DNA from: Pseudoalteromonas luteoviolacea S2607
GTDB lineage: Bacteria; Pseudomonadota; Gammaproteobacteria; Enterobacterales; Alteromonadaceae
Direction of reading: 5' to 3'
NCBI RefSeq assembly: GCF_001625575.1
Contig: NZ_AUXV01000072.1
Coordinates: forward strand, 1 to 64,000
DNA length: 64,000 nucleotides
Shown piece by piece: positions 15,719 through 24,575 of the stretch (position 1 is its first letter; each line of letters starts with the position of its first letter). Position numbers and translations under genes: made by a program. The notes below the pieces were generated by a model. That model worked only from the letters and a program-made list of their open reading frames with translations, searched no databases and was not told the DNA's origin.

Positions 15719-15758
15719 ATTGCAAAAATTGCATTGTTCCAAATACAATTTTTGCAAT
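15719..15758. repeat. 13-bp AT-rich inverted repeat upstream of the nucleotidyltransferase
   Basis: ATTGCAAAAATTG (15719-15731) and CAATTTTTGCAAT (15746-15758), perfect arms with a 14-base gap. It lies in the promoter region of the nucleotidyltransferase-kinase pair and after the GabD-like gene. The arms are too AT-rich for a good terminator, so an operator is at least as likely. Confidence 0.5.
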
Positions 15759-15801
15759 ATTATTGGGTAATTATATTGTTTTGAAGTGTCTGATAGCCAA
15801 G

Positions 15802-17235
15802 TTAATTAAAGCGTTGGCATAGATATTTGACTTCTAAATATTCGTCAATTCCTTGAGCTCCCCCTTCCCTGCCAAGCCCCGACTGCTTCATTCCTCCAAA
15901 TGGGGCTGCCGGATTTGATATTGCCCCTTCATTTAGACCAATCATCGCAAAGTCGAGTGCTAAAGACGCACGATGCAATTGTTCACTATTAGTGGAATAA
16001 ATGTACGCGGCCAATCCAACTTCTACTTCATTCGCCAACTGAATAGCCTGCTCTTCGGTTTCAAACTCAATCACGCTGACAACGGGTGCAAATATTTCGG
16101 CACAATAAATGGCCATGGTTTGCTCTACATTTTCTAGGATCACAGGTGACATATAGTTTCCTTGCATGCTATCACCTTGATATACAACGTTTGCGCCCTG
16201 TTGGCCTGCATTGAGCACCAAATTTAATGCCTTTTGCTTGGCGGCACTATTTATTAAGGGACCCAGATCTACATCATCGCTATTACCATTGCCGATAGTT
16301 AAGGCTGATAACCGGGTTTTTAGCATCTCAATAAACTGGTGTTTGATATTCCTGTGTAATAATACTCGATTTGCTGCAATACAAGTTTGTCCTGCGTTAC
16401 GAAATTTAGCAATCATTAACCCCTCAAGCGCCGCTTCCAAGTTAGCACTTTCAAATACAATAAATGGGGCATTCCCACCAAGCTCTAAGGATGTGCGCAT
16501 TACAGACTGTGCTGTTTGCTCTAGCAATAATTTACCGACAGCTGTTGAGCCGGTAAAAGTCAGTTTTCGTACGGTAGGATGACTATTTAGTTGCTTCACC
16601 AAATCTTGAGGCTTTGATGTAACCAATACTTGAAAGGCAGCGGATTCAAACCCAGCATCGAGGGCTAGTTTAGCTAACTCAATTGCGCTTAACGGCGTCA
16701 ACTCAGAGGGCTTTAAGATAAAACTACAACCAGCAGCATAGGCAGGCGCGACCTTCCTAGTTATCATTGCTAACGGAAAATTCCATGGTGTTATACCCAC
16801 GACGACGCCAACACCTTGCTTAACAGTGCTTATCTGATGAAAAGCTGTATGTGCGGGGATCATAGAACCATAAGCTCGCTCAGCTTCTTGAGCAAACCAT
16901 TTCACATACCCTGCGGCATACGCTACTTCTGCTAATGCTTCCTTGAGAGGTTTCCCTTGCTCCTGTGTCACTAACTCAGCGAGCCGCACCTTATTCTGCA
17001 AAATTAGCTCGTACCAGCGATAAAGAATATCACCTCGCGCTTGAGCTGTTGTCTCTTTCAGTTCAATGAAACACGCATTAGCATAATTGAGCGCGTTCTC
17101 AGCAGCGCGTGTATCTACCTCACTGACCTTAGCGATTAGAGACTCATCTGCCGGATTTTGAACCTCCAACATGGTCGTACTTTCATAGGGCTGCCCGTTT
17201 ATAATGGAGTGTGCAGTTTTTATTTTTTTAGACAT
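15802..17235 (-). CDS. gabD: NAD(P)-dependent aldehyde dehydrogenase, GabD-like
   Basis: 477 residues, full length for the succinate-semialdehyde dehydrogenase branch. It carries the oxyanion Asn in TPWNFP, the general-base Glu in LELGGNAP, the catalytic Cys in FRNAGQTC, and the GabD-like tail PFGGMKQSGLGREGG. It would oxidise succinic semialdehyde to succinate, the last step of the GABA shunt; related aldehydes are possible. No gabT lies beside it. GGAG seven bases upstream supports ATG 17235. It sits after the isc operon terminator and so needs its own short promoter region. Confidence 0.78.
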   Translation of the reverse strand: MSKKIKTAHSIINGQPYESTTMLEVQNPADESLIAKVSEVDTRAAENALNYANACFIELKETTAQARGDILYRWYELILQNKVRLAELVTQEQGKPLKEALAEVAYAAGYVKWFAQEAERAYGSMIPAHTAFHQISTVKQGVGVVVGITPWNFPLAMITRKVAPAYAAGCSFILKPSELTPLSAIELAKLALDAGFESAAFQVLVTSKPQDLVKQLNSHPTVRKLTFTGSTAVGKLLLEQTAQSVMRTSLELGGNAPFIVFESANLEAALEGLMIAKFRNAGQTCIAANRVLLHRNIKHQFIEMLKTRLSALTIGNGNSDDVDLGPLINSAAKQKALNLVLNAGQQGANVVYQGDSMQGNYMSPVILENVEQTMAIYCAEIFAPVVSVIEFETEEQAIQLANEVEVGLAAYIYSTNSEQLHRASLALDFAMIGLNEGAISNPAAPFGGMKQSGLGREGGAQGIDEYLEVKYLCQRFN

Positions 17236-17250
17236 GAATGTGCTCCAAAC

Positions 17251-17286
17251 AAAAAAGGCCGTAGTGGTTAACTACAGCCTTTTGTT
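17251..17286 (-). terminator. Rho-independent terminator of the isc operon
   Basis: On the minus strand, arms AAAAGGCTGTAGT and ACTACGGCCTTTT (one mismatch) are followed by TTTTTTGTTT. It lies between the fdx stop and the GabD-like start. Confidence 0.82.
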
Positions 17287-17301
17287 TTTAATAACGCTTT
17301 A

Positions 17302-17640
17302 TTAGTGCTCTTCGTTCACGATATTGAGGTTATACTTGGGTATTTCTACAACCAAGTCTTCATCGTTTATTACAGCTTGACACCCTAAACGAGATTCAGG
17401 CTCCAAGCCCCAAGCTTTATCAAGCATATCATCCTCAAGCTCATCACTTTCTTCCATCGAATCGAAACCTTCGCGGATAACAACATGGCATGTTGTACAT
17501 GCGCATGATTTTTCACATGCATGAGGAATACTGATACCATTTTTCAACGCTACATCTAGTACTGTATCACCAGATTTCGCTTCGATTGCAGCGCCCTCAG
17601 GACAAAGCTCTTCATGGGGTAAAAAGATAATTTGTGGCAT
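17302..17640 (-). CDS. fdx: ISC-type [2Fe-2S] ferredoxin
   Basis: A 112-residue adrenodoxin-type ferredoxin that supplies electrons for cluster assembly on IscU. The cluster ligands have the pattern CX5CX2C (CEKSCACTTC) plus a distant Cys in LGCQAV. Acidic patches (SMEESDELEDDMLDKAWGLE) match the partner-binding surface of the family. It starts one base after the hscA stop and is the last gene of the operon; no iscX follows. Confidence 0.95.
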   Translation of the reverse strand: MPQIIFLPHEELCPEGAAIEAKSGDTVLDVALKNGISIPHACEKSCACTTCHVVIREGFDSMEESDELEDDMLDKAWGLEPESRLGCQAVINDEDLVVEIPKYNLNIVNEEH

Positions 17641-17641
17641 T

Positions 17642-19504
17642 TTAAACCTCGTCTACTGACTGACCTTGCAGTGCCTGTTTAATTGATACATCCATGCGGC
17701 GCGATGCAAATTCACTACTTGCATCATCCACCACTTCAATAGCTTGCTTAATTTCTTCAGGCTCAGATGCGTTTAATCGTTTGTCATCTAACATCGCCAT
17801 TGCAGAACGCAATGCTTGTAGCTCACCCTCATTAAGTAAATGAGATTCAGTTTCTAAAGAAGCCTCTAACGCTTCTAATACTCTGAGTGCTTCCACTTGT
17901 TGCTCTTTCAACATACGCGCTTGCATATCTTCTTTTGCAAAACTCATGGAGTCTTTAAGCATTTGCGCTACTTGATCATCACTCAAACCAAATGAAGGCT
18001 TTACTTGAATTTCAGCCTGAACACCTGTTGATTTTTCCATTGCAGATACACTTAATAATCCATCTGCGTCTACTTTAAAAGTCACACGAATGTGCGCTGC
18101 ACCAGCAGCCATCGCGGGAATGCCTTTCAAGCTAAATTTAGCTAAAGAACGACAATCGTCTACCAGCTCTCTTTCGCCTTGCAATACGTGCAATGACATG
18201 GCTGTTTGACCATCTTTGAATGTTGTAAACTCTTGAGCCCGAGCAACAGGGATAGTGGTATTACGAGGTATGATTTTCTCAACCAAGCCACCCATTGTTT
18301 CAAGGCCCAAAGACAGGGGCAACACATCCAATAGCAGCATATCAGAGTCAGGTTTGTTACCCGCTAAAATATCAGCTTGGATAGCAGCACCTATTGCTAC
18401 AACACGATCTGGGTCAATTGACGTCAGCGGTTTTTTATCAAAAAACTCACCCACAGCCTCTCGGATCACAGGCATGCGAGTAGAGCCACCAACCATAACC
18501 GCTTCAAGGACTTCTTCTTTCGTTACTTCTGCGTCTTTTAAAGCTCGGCGACATGCTCTTAGCGTTTGTTTAACAAGAGGCGCGACAAGCTCGGCAAATT
18601 GTGCTTGTGTAACGGTGACTAAATGTTCTTCATCGCGCAGTGGTAATTTAACGTTTACTTTTTCATAGCCGCTAAGCGCTTCTTTGCAAGCCTTTGCTTT
18701 TTCAATCAATAAGCGTAATTCATGAGGCGTCAAATCACTTAAATTTAGTTCAGCTTTAAAGTGCTCAACTAACAGCGCATCAAAGTCATCACCACCTAAG
18801 CTTGAATCGCCACCTGTTGCCAATACTTCAAATACACCTTGGTTCAGACGCAAAATTGAAATATCAAATGTCCCACCACCCAAGTCATATACTGCAATCA
18901 CACCTTCTTGGCCGGAGTCCAGACCATATGCAACTGCCGCCGCCGTAGGTTCATTTAGTAAACGCAATACTTTGAGACCCGCAAGTTCTGCTGCATCTTT
19001 AGTACTTTGTCTTTGTGCATCATCAAAATATGCTGGAACCGTAATTACGCTACCGACGATCTCTTCGCCACCAAAGCTGTCTGTTGCCCGTTGATAGAGT
19101 GTCTTTAAAATTTCAGCTGAAGCTTGTATTGGATTAACAGGGCCAGCAATCGTATTGATCGCCAAAGCACCTTGATGTTCTGTAAATTCATAAGGCAGCT
19201 GTTGATATCTAGCTTCGACTTCTGAAATTGATTTGCCCAAAAAACGCTTAACAGAAATAAGCGTATTGGTTGGATCTTCAACAGCTGCTGATTGAGCGTC
19301 TTTACCCACGGTAACCGATTCAGCATGGTAGCGAACAACAGACGGAAGCATCGCGTCACCATTAAGGTCAGGCAGGGCTTTTGCTTCACCGCTTTGCACC
19401 GTTGCAACCAAAGAATTTGTGGTGCCTAGGTCGATGCCTATTGCGAGTTTATGTTCATGTGGTGCCGCGCTCTGCCCCGGCTCAGCAATTTGCAATAATG
19501 CCAT
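17642..19504 (-). CDS. hscA: Fe-S assembly Hsp70 chaperone HscA
   Basis: 620 residues, specialised Hsp70 that releases clusters from IscU through its LPPVK motif. The ATPase domain has IGIDLGTTNSLVA (residues 23-35), DLGGGTFDISIL and VGGSTRMPVIREAV; the substrate-binding domain begins after the linker LLLDVLPLSLGLETMGG. The shorter lid and absence of a DnaK-like EEVD/acidic tail fit HscA. It lies 32 bases downstream of its J-protein partner hscB. Confidence 0.97.
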   Translation of the reverse strand: MALLQIAEPGQSAAPHEHKLAIGIDLGTTNSLVATVQSGEAKALPDLNGDAMLPSVVRYHAESVTVGKDAQSAAVEDPTNTLISVKRFLGKSISEVEARYQQLPYEFTEHQGALAINTIAGPVNPIQASAEILKTLYQRATDSFGGEEIVGSVITVPAYFDDAQRQSTKDAAELAGLKVLRLLNEPTAAAVAYGLDSGQEGVIAVYDLGGGTFDISILRLNQGVFEVLATGGDSSLGGDDFDALLVEHFKAELNLSDLTPHELRLLIEKAKACKEALSGYEKVNVKLPLRDEEHLVTVTQAQFAELVAPLVKQTLRACRRALKDAEVTKEEVLEAVMVGGSTRMPVIREAVGEFFDKKPLTSIDPDRVVAIGAAIQADILAGNKPDSDMLLLDVLPLSLGLETMGGLVEKIIPRNTTIPVARAQEFTTFKDGQTAMSLHVLQGERELVDDCRSLAKFSLKGIPAMAAGAAHIRVTFKVDADGLLSVSAMEKSTGVQAEIQVKPSFGLSDDQVAQMLKDSMSFAKEDMQARMLKEQQVEALRVLEALEASLETESHLLNEGELQALRSAMAMLDDKRLNASEPEEIKQAIEVVDDASSEFASRRMDVSIKQALQGQSVDEV

Positions 19505-19536
19505 AGTACTCTTTTAACTTAAGTAGTGACGCTAAA

Positions 19537-20061
19537 TTAATCGAGAAGATTATCTTCAATACGAGATAGCTCTTCACGTAACTTATAAATAAACTTTAAC
19601 TTGCGAACATTATCCGCAGCGACTTCTAATACCGATGTATCTTCATCTGCTAACTGGTGTGCAAGTTTGGCACTGTATTGCTGGTCTAGCAATTTGATTT
19701 GTGCCTCAAACGCATCTATTTCAGACTCTGGATCTGAGCTGTGCTGTATATCTTCTAGCGCTTCTCGAAGCTCCATCTGCTGCATCAAAAAAGCCGGATC
19801 TTGCAATGTTTGTTGCTCTGCACGTATATCAACACCACGTTCACTCAACATATACTCTGCTCGCTTCACTGGGTGTTTGAGCACTGCAAGTGCGTCATTA
19901 ATCTCTGACGTTTTTTGCACAGCTAGTAGCTTTTCGCGCTCGCTTTTACCAGCATATTTGTCAGGGTGTACAGCTCTTTGCAGCTCTAAGTAACGTTGGT
20001 TCAACTGTTTTAAATCAACGTTGTAGATTGCAGGCAAATTAAATAATTCAAAATATCGCAT
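19537..20061 (-). CDS. hscB: Fe-S assembly co-chaperone HscB
   Basis: 174 residues, J-domain protein that brings IscU to HscA. The J domain (1-75) has the HPD motif (VHPDKY). The C-terminal domain (90-170) is the three-helix bundle that binds IscU. FELFNLPAIYNVD at the N-terminus is typical. A hairpin at 20078-20101 precedes it and may set its expression relative to iscSUA. Confidence 0.95.
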   Translation of the reverse strand: MRYFELFNLPAIYNVDLKQLNQRYLELQRAVHPDKYAGKSEREKLLAVQKTSEINDALAVLKHPVKRAEYMLSERGVDIRAEQQTLQDPAFLMQQMELREALEDIQHSSDPESEIDAFEAQIKLLDQQYSAKLAHQLADEDTSVLEVAADNVRKLKFIYKLREELSRIEDNLLD

Positions 20062-20077
20062 ACGGACCTAATACAGC

Positions 20078-20101
20078 AAAGCCCTACCAAGGCAGGGCTT
20101 T
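20078..20101 (-). other. Intra-operon RNA hairpin between iscA and hscB
   Basis: AAAGCCCT and AGGGCTTT arms of 8 bp around an 8-base loop, in the 62-base gap between iscA and hscB. There is no good T-run after it, so partial termination, processing or 3'-end protection of the iscRSUA message are possible. Confidence 0.5.
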
Positions 20102-20123
20102 AGCTCAAACTCAATATCGCTGG

Positions 20124-20447
20124 CTAAACAGTAAAGCTTTCACCACAACCACACTCATCTTTCTGATTTGGGTTTGTAAATTTAAACCCTTCATTCAGAC
20201 CTTCTTTGGTGTAGTCTAATTCTGTGCCATCGATATAAACCAAACTTTTTGCATCAACGATGATTTTAACGCCCATTTCTTCGAACACTTCATCACCTTC
20301 TGCAAGTTCATCAACGAACTCGAGAACATATGCAAGACCTGAGCAACCCGTAGTTTTAATACCTACACGCAAGCCAATGCCTTTTCCCCTATTCTCTAGG
20401 AATGTATGTACACGATTTGCCGCTGCTTCAGTTAGTGTCACTGCCAT
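20124..20447 (-). CDS. iscA: A-type Fe-S carrier IscA
   Basis: 107 residues, A-type carrier that holds and delivers clusters. The three ligand cysteines are present: TTGCSGLAY and the C-terminal ECGCGESF pair. Length matches IscA, and its place between iscU and hscB distinguishes it from ErpA and SufA. Confidence 0.96.
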   Translation of the reverse strand: MAVTLTEAAANRVHTFLENRGKGIGLRVGIKTTGCSGLAYVLEFVDELAEGDEVFEEMGVKIIVDAKSLVYIDGTELDYTKEGLNEGFKFTNPNQKDECGCGESFTV

Positions 20448-20457
20448 AATCTATCTC

Positions 20458-20841
20458 TTACTTCGTCTGTTTACTTTTGTAATCTGCAATCGCTGCTTGG
20501 ATAGCATCTTCAGCAAGGATTGAACAGTGGATCTTAACAGGCGGAAGCTCAAGCTCAGCTGTAATATCTGTATTTTTAATTTCAGCAGCTTGGTCTAATG
20601 TTTTACCTTTAACCCACTCAGTTACCAAAGAGGATGATGCAATTGCACTACCACAACCGTACGTTTTAAACTTCGCATCTTCGATAACGCCTTCATCAGA
20701 AACTTTAATTTGTAGTTTCATCACGTCACCACATGCTGGCGCACCAACCATACCAGTTGCTACATTTGGGTCGTTCTTATCTAACGTCCCGACATTACGC
20801 GGGTTTTCCACGTGGTCAATTACTTTATCACTATATGCCAT
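20458..20841 (-). CDS. iscU: Fe-S cluster scaffold IscU
   Basis: 127 residues, the scaffold on which new clusters are built from IscS sulfur. It has the three cysteines (APACGDVM, YGCGSAIASS, IHCSILAEDA), the conserved Asp after the first Cys, and the HscA-binding LPPVK immediately before KIHC. It sits 59 bases after iscS and 10 bases before iscA. Confidence 0.97.
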   Translation of the reverse strand: MAYSDKVIDHVENPRNVGTLDKNDPNVATGMVGAPACGDVMKLQIKVSDEGVIEDAKFKTYGCGSAIASSSLVTEWVKGKTLDQAAEIKNTDITAELELPPVKIHCSILAEDAIQAAIADYKSKQTK

Positions 20842-20900
20842 AACTCTTTCCTCACTAACCGCTTATATACCTGCTACAGTGTCGATATAAGCTGACTTGC

Positions 20901-22115
20901 TTAATGGTGTGCCCACTCAACTGAATCTAAATCGATGCCATCTTTAAACATTTCCCAAAGAGGAGACATTTCTCTCAAACGGCCGATGGAGTCTTTGATT
21001 AGCTTAATGGTGTAGTCAATTTCTTCTTCTGTCGTAAAACGTCCAATGCTGAAACGAATCGAGCTGTGTGCTAATTCGTCGTTGCGACCCAAAGCACGTA
21101 ATACGTATGAAGGTTCAAGGCTCGCAGAAGTACATGCAGACCCTGAAGAAACAGCAATATCCTTAACGGCCATAAGCAGTGATTCACCTTCAACATAGTT
21201 GAAGCTGATGTTTACAATGCCAGGCACAGACTGGTCAACCGTACCGTTGAAGTACACTTCTTCCATATCCATAATGCCGTCAATTAAGCGCTGACGTAAT
21301 GCGCTGATATGTGCATGATCTTTATCAAAATCTTGTTTTGCAATGCGGAAAGCTGACCCCATGCCGACGATTTGGTGCGTTGCCAATGTGCCTGAACGCA
21401 TACCACGCTCATGACCACCACCATGCATTTGCGCTTCAAGGCGAGCACGTGGTTTACGACGCACATACAGTGCACCAATTCCTTTAGGGCCATACACTTT
21501 GTGACCAGAGAAAGACATGAAATCAACTTTTAGTTGCTTCATATCAATTGCAACTTTACCTGCACTTTGCGCACCATCTACGTGGAACATGATCTTACGC
21601 TCACGGCACATTTCACCGATTGTCGCAATATCTTGAATAACACCTAGCTCGTTATTCACGTGCATAACACTAATTAAGATAGTATCTTCGCGGATCTCAC
21701 TCTCAAGCTTTTTCAGATCCAAAAGGCCGTTTTCTTCAACGTCCATATAAGTCACTTCAAAACCTTGACGCTCTAGCTCACGGCATGTATCAATAACCGC
21801 TTTATGCTCAGTTTTAACCGTGATGATGTGCTTACCCTTCTTTTGATAAAAGTTAGCAGCACCTTTAATTGCTAGGTTGTTTGATTCTGTTGCGCCTGAT
21901 GTAAATACAATTTCGCGAGGATCAGCATTAATTAAATCAGCGATATCATTACGCGCTTGGTCAATTAATTCTTCGGCCTGCCAACCAAAACGGTGTGAAC
22001 GGGACGCAGGATTACCAAAATTACCATCCATTGTCAGGCATTGCATCATTTCGTCAGCAACACGCTGATCAACCGGCGTGGTCGCAGCATAATCTAAATA
22101 TATCGGTAATTTCAT
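20901..22115 (-). CDS. iscS: Cysteine desulfurase IscS
   Basis: 404 residues from the preferred start MKLPIYLDYAATTP; GGAGAAAGAA just upstream supports ATG 22115 over 22151. PLP-dependent enzyme that takes sulfur from cysteine for Fe-S clusters and thio-modified tRNA. Visible: the PLP-Lys region SFSGHKVYGPKG, the mobile sulfur-carrying Cys in SSGSACTSASLEPSYVLRALG, and the C-terminal SPLWEMFKDGIDL that docks IscU. It directly follows iscR. Confidence 0.97.
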   Translation of the reverse strand: MKLPIYLDYAATTPVDQRVADEMMQCLTMDGNFGNPASRSHRFGWQAEELIDQARNDIADLINADPREIVFTSGATESNNLAIKGAANFYQKKGKHIITVKTEHKAVIDTCRELERQGFEVTYMDVEENGLLDLKKLESEIREDTILISVMHVNNELGVIQDIATIGEMCRERKIMFHVDGAQSAGKVAIDMKQLKVDFMSFSGHKVYGPKGIGALYVRRKPRARLEAQMHGGGHERGMRSGTLATHQIVGMGSAFRIAKQDFDKDHAHISALRQRLIDGIMDMEEVYFNGTVDQSVPGIVNISFNYVEGESLLMAVKDIAVSSGSACTSASLEPSYVLRALGRNDELAHSSIRFSIGRFTTEEEIDYTIKLIKDSIGRLREMSPLWEMFKDGIDLDSVEWAHH

Positions 22116-22138
22116 TTCTTTCTCCGCTTGACGCCAAT

Positions 22139-22630
22139 TTAAAGTTGGCAACTCACTTGAATATTATCTAATTGCTTCATCGCATCGCTAACGCTTCTGT
22201 CCTGACGTGATGCAACTGATTGCACATCAGAGTTGGCGACTAGCTCGGCAAGGGAAATACTATTTAAAAACTCTTCTATTCGCACGCTGAGATCTGACCA
22301 CAAAGTGTGAGTCAAGCAACGCATACCGCTTTGACACCCGCCCCCTTCGCCATGACAGCGAGTTGCGTCTACTGATTCGTCTACAGCGTTTATCACATCT
22401 CCGACAGAGATTGTGTGTGCGTCACGACCCAATAAATAACCACCACCAGGACCTCTGACTGAGCTTACCAGTCCATGCTTACGTAACCGTGCGAATAATT
22501 GTTCAAGATATGATAGAGATATTTCTTGTCTTTCAGAAATATCAGCCAGAGGCACAGGACCGATGTTGGCGTGCAAAGCAACATCCAGCATTGCTGTTAC
22601 TGCATACCTGCCTTTTGAAGTCAGTTTCAT
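22139..22630 (-). CDS. iscR: Fe-S cluster-sensing regulator IscR
   Basis: 163 residues, Rrf2 family. The winged helix-turn-helix covers 1-75 (MKLTSKGRYAVTAMLD, LSYLEQLFARLRKHGLV). The [2Fe-2S] ligands are Cys in CHGEGGGCQSGMRC and the following His in LTH, as in E. coli IscR. Cluster-loaded IscR represses this operon. Three matching boxes lie upstream, one across the predicted promoter. Upstream trmJ is in the same direction, as in E. coli. Confidence 0.96.
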   Translation of the reverse strand: MKLTSKGRYAVTAMLDVALHANIGPVPLADISERQEISLSYLEQLFARLRKHGLVSSVRGPGGGYLLGRDAHTISVGDVINAVDESVDATRCHGEGGGCQSGMRCLTHTLWSDLSVRIEEFLNSISLAELVANSDVQSVASRQDRSVSDAMKQLDNIQVSCQL

Positions 22631-22663
22631 ACGCGCCTCTAGGTAAAATTATCAAAGTCGCAA

Positions 22664-22691
22664 ATTGTAATTACCTGACTAAGATAGTCAA
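22664..22691 (-). promoter_or_regulatory. iscR operon promoter
   Basis: Minus-strand -35 TTGACT (22686-22691), 16-base spacer and -10 TACAAT (22664-22669). An IscR box overlaps the -35 and spacer, which fits autorepression. The 5' leader would be about 25-30 bases. Confidence 0.7.
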
Positions 22692-22695
22692 GTAT
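22671..22695 (-). promoter_or_regulatory. IscR type-1 box 1 (promoter-overlapping)
   Basis: TTACCTGACTAAGATAGTCA followed by AGTAT matches the E. coli type-1 pattern ATASYYGACTRWWWYAGTCR with RSTAT in all but the first position or two. It covers the -35 of the predicted iscR promoter. Confidence 0.78.
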
Positions 22696-22752
22696 TAACG
22701 ACATCTATTGCTTATAAAATAAGTTACTACTTACTCAGCACTTATTTCCATA

Positions 22753-22777
22753 ATACCTGACTAATTTAATCAGGTAT
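22753..22777 (-). promoter_or_regulatory. IscR type-1 box 2
   Basis: ATACCTGACTAATTTAATCA followed by GGTAT: a near-perfect dyad matching the type-1 box with one mismatch in the right half. Centred 82 bases upstream of box 1. Confidence 0.72.
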
Positions 22778-22791
22778 TATGGACATTGTAA

Positions 22792-22816
22792 TTACCCGAG
22801 TAATTTAGTCAAGTAT
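22792..22816 (-). promoter_or_regulatory. IscR type-1 box 3
   Basis: TTACCCGAGTAATTTAGTCA followed by AGTAT, a third type-1-like box centred 39 bases from box 2 (about four helical turns) and just downstream of the trmJ stop. Confidence 0.68.
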
Positions 22817-22833
22817 TACCGTGATGAAACTAA

Positions 22834-23571
22834 TTAATCTTTATCGTTCTGTTTGGTAGATTTGTTTACAGAGCTAAGAATACCTCTGAGGATGTTCAAT
22901 TCTTGATCTTCTGGCCTTGCACGATTAAACAAACGCTTTAATTTAGTCATCACCATGCCTGGATGCTGTTTCACGATAAACCCAGTCTCACTGAGTGTCG
23001 ACTCTAAGTGCTCGTAGAATAACTCCATCTGCTCTGAAGTTGGGTATTTAGTATCGTCTTCTTCAGGTTGCGTATCTTGAGTATCTAAAAAGGTCATACG
23101 TGTTTCATATGTCAACGTCTGAACTGCCATAGCCAAATTCAGAGAGCTGTATTCAGGATTTGCAGGGATACACACGTGATAGTTACACAACTGTAACTCC
23201 TCATTAGTTAATCCGCTATTCTCGCGACCAAATACTAGCGCTACAGGTCCAGAAGCTGACTCAGCGACTAGCTTCTGTGCACATTCTCTTGGATCTACCA
23301 TTGGCCATGACAAAGTGCGAGAGCGTGCACTGGTGCCAATAACTAAACTACAATCAGCAATGGCATCTTCTAATTTGTCAACAGTTACGGCACTGCCAAG
23401 TACATCCGTTGCGCCTGCTGCCAACGCGCTGGCATGACTATCGACCTCACACGCGGGGTCAACTAAATAGAGCTGTGAGAAGCCCATTGTTTTCATTGCG
23501 CGTGCAACCGAACCAATATTTCCAGAGTGTGAAGTGTTCACAAGTACAATTCTAATATCTTGTAATGCCAT
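22834..23571 (-). CDS. trmJ: tRNA (Cm32/Um32) methyltransferase TrmJ
   Basis: 245 residues, SPOUT-class enzyme that 2'-O-methylates position 32 of tRNAs. SPOUT features: IRIVLVNTSHSGNIGSVARAMKTMG at the N-terminus (Asn and Arg of the active site), VALVFGRENSGLTNEE and the knot strand IPANPEYSSLNLAMAVQ. The C-terminal extension (LFNRARPEDQELNILRGIL) is TrmJ-like. It lies upstream of iscR and divergent from suhB as in E. coli. Confidence 0.93.
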   Translation of the reverse strand: MALQDIRIVLVNTSHSGNIGSVARAMKTMGFSQLYLVDPACEVDSHASALAAGATDVLGSAVTVDKLEDAIADCSLVIGTSARSRTLSWPMVDPRECAQKLVAESASGPVALVFGRENSGLTNEELQLCNYHVCIPANPEYSSLNLAMAVQTLTYETRMTFLDTQDTQPEEDDTKYPTSEQMELFYEHLESTLSETGFIVKQHPGMVMTKLKRLFNRARPEDQELNILRGILSSVNKSTKQNDKD

Positions 23572-23754
23572 GCTTGTTTATCTCAGACAAAAATAATGGC
23601 CTAGTTTAACATAGGGGCATAGAACGATACCATCACCACGTCTGTATAAAAAAACACCAAAATTATTCACTGAAAGTTATTTACTTTATCTTGAAAATCG
23701 CTAGAATACGCCGGCTCAAAAAATTTAGTTCTTTTACAATTCAAAGGTAATGCT

Positions 23755-24558
23755 ATGCATCCAATGTTAAACATTGCGGTACGCGCTGCGCGTAACGCGG
23801 GTAAAGTGATCTTACGTGCATGTGAAGATTTGTCTCAAGTTGAAGCAGCCCAAAAGGGTACTAACGACTTCGTAACAAGTGTAGATACAGAAGCTGAACG
23901 TGTGATCCGTGAAACTATTCTAAAATCTTACCCTGACCACGCAATCGTTGGAGAAGAGCTAGGCCACACTGATGGCAAAGATAATGATTACCTTTGGGTT
24001 ATTGACCCACTTGATGGCACAACTAACTTCATCAAGGGCATTCCTCATTTCGCGGTGTCTATCGCATTAAAAGTTAAAGGCCGCGTTGAGCAGGCAGTAA
24101 TTTACGATCCAATTCGCAGTGAGCTATTCACCGCTTCTCGTGGTCAAGGTGCTCAGCTAAACAGCAAACGTATTCGTGTTACTAAAAGCAATGAACTTGC
24201 TGGCAGCGTATTGGCAACAGGCTTCCCATTCAAGCAAAAGCACCATTTGGATGCATACACAGAAGCATTTAAAGCCCTATTTATCCACACAGCTGATATC
24301 CGTCGTGCTGGTTCTGCGGCATTAGATATGGCATACGTAGCGGCTGGACGTATTGATGGATTCTATGAGATTGGTCTAAAACCTTGGGACACAGCAGCTG
24401 GCGAACTACTTGTAAAAGAAGCTGGCGGTATGCTTATGGACTTTGCAGGTGGCGCTAACTACAACAACAGCGGTAACATTGTGTGTGGTGCACCAAAACT
24501 TTGTCAGGCGATTGTAAAAGAAATCCGCCCAGTATTGACTGAGTCATTACTAAAATAA
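23755..24558 (+). CDS. suhB: Inositol-1-monophosphatase SuhB
   Basis: 267 residues, Mg-dependent phosphatase that in E. coli also acts as an Nus factor for rRNA antitermination. Metal-site motifs: GEELG, then DPLDGTTNFIKGIPHF and KPWDTAAGELLVKEAGG. A strong bidirectional terminator follows. Codon use looks more optimised than in its neighbours, fitting high expression. Confidence 0.95.
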   Translation: MHPMLNIAVRAARNAGKVILRACEDLSQVEAAQKGTNDFVTSVDTEAERVIRETILKSYPDHAIVGEELGHTDGKDNDYLWVIDPLDGTTNFIKGIPHFAVSIALKVKGRVEQAVIYDPIRSELFTASRGQGAQLNSKRIRVTKSNELAGSVLATGFPFKQKHHLDAYTEAFKALFIHTADIRRAGSAALDMAYVAAGRIDGFYEIGLKPWDTAAGELLVKEAGGMLMDFAGGANYNNSGNIVCGAPKLCQAIVKEIRPVLTESLLK

Positions 24559-24575
24559 GTTTGATAGCGACTTTG

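Noticed and set aside
18255..18668. 137-codon open frame on the plus strand inside hscA
   Set aside because: Antisense shadow of a conserved gene, Ser/Arg-rich translation typical of a reversed frame, no ribosome site.
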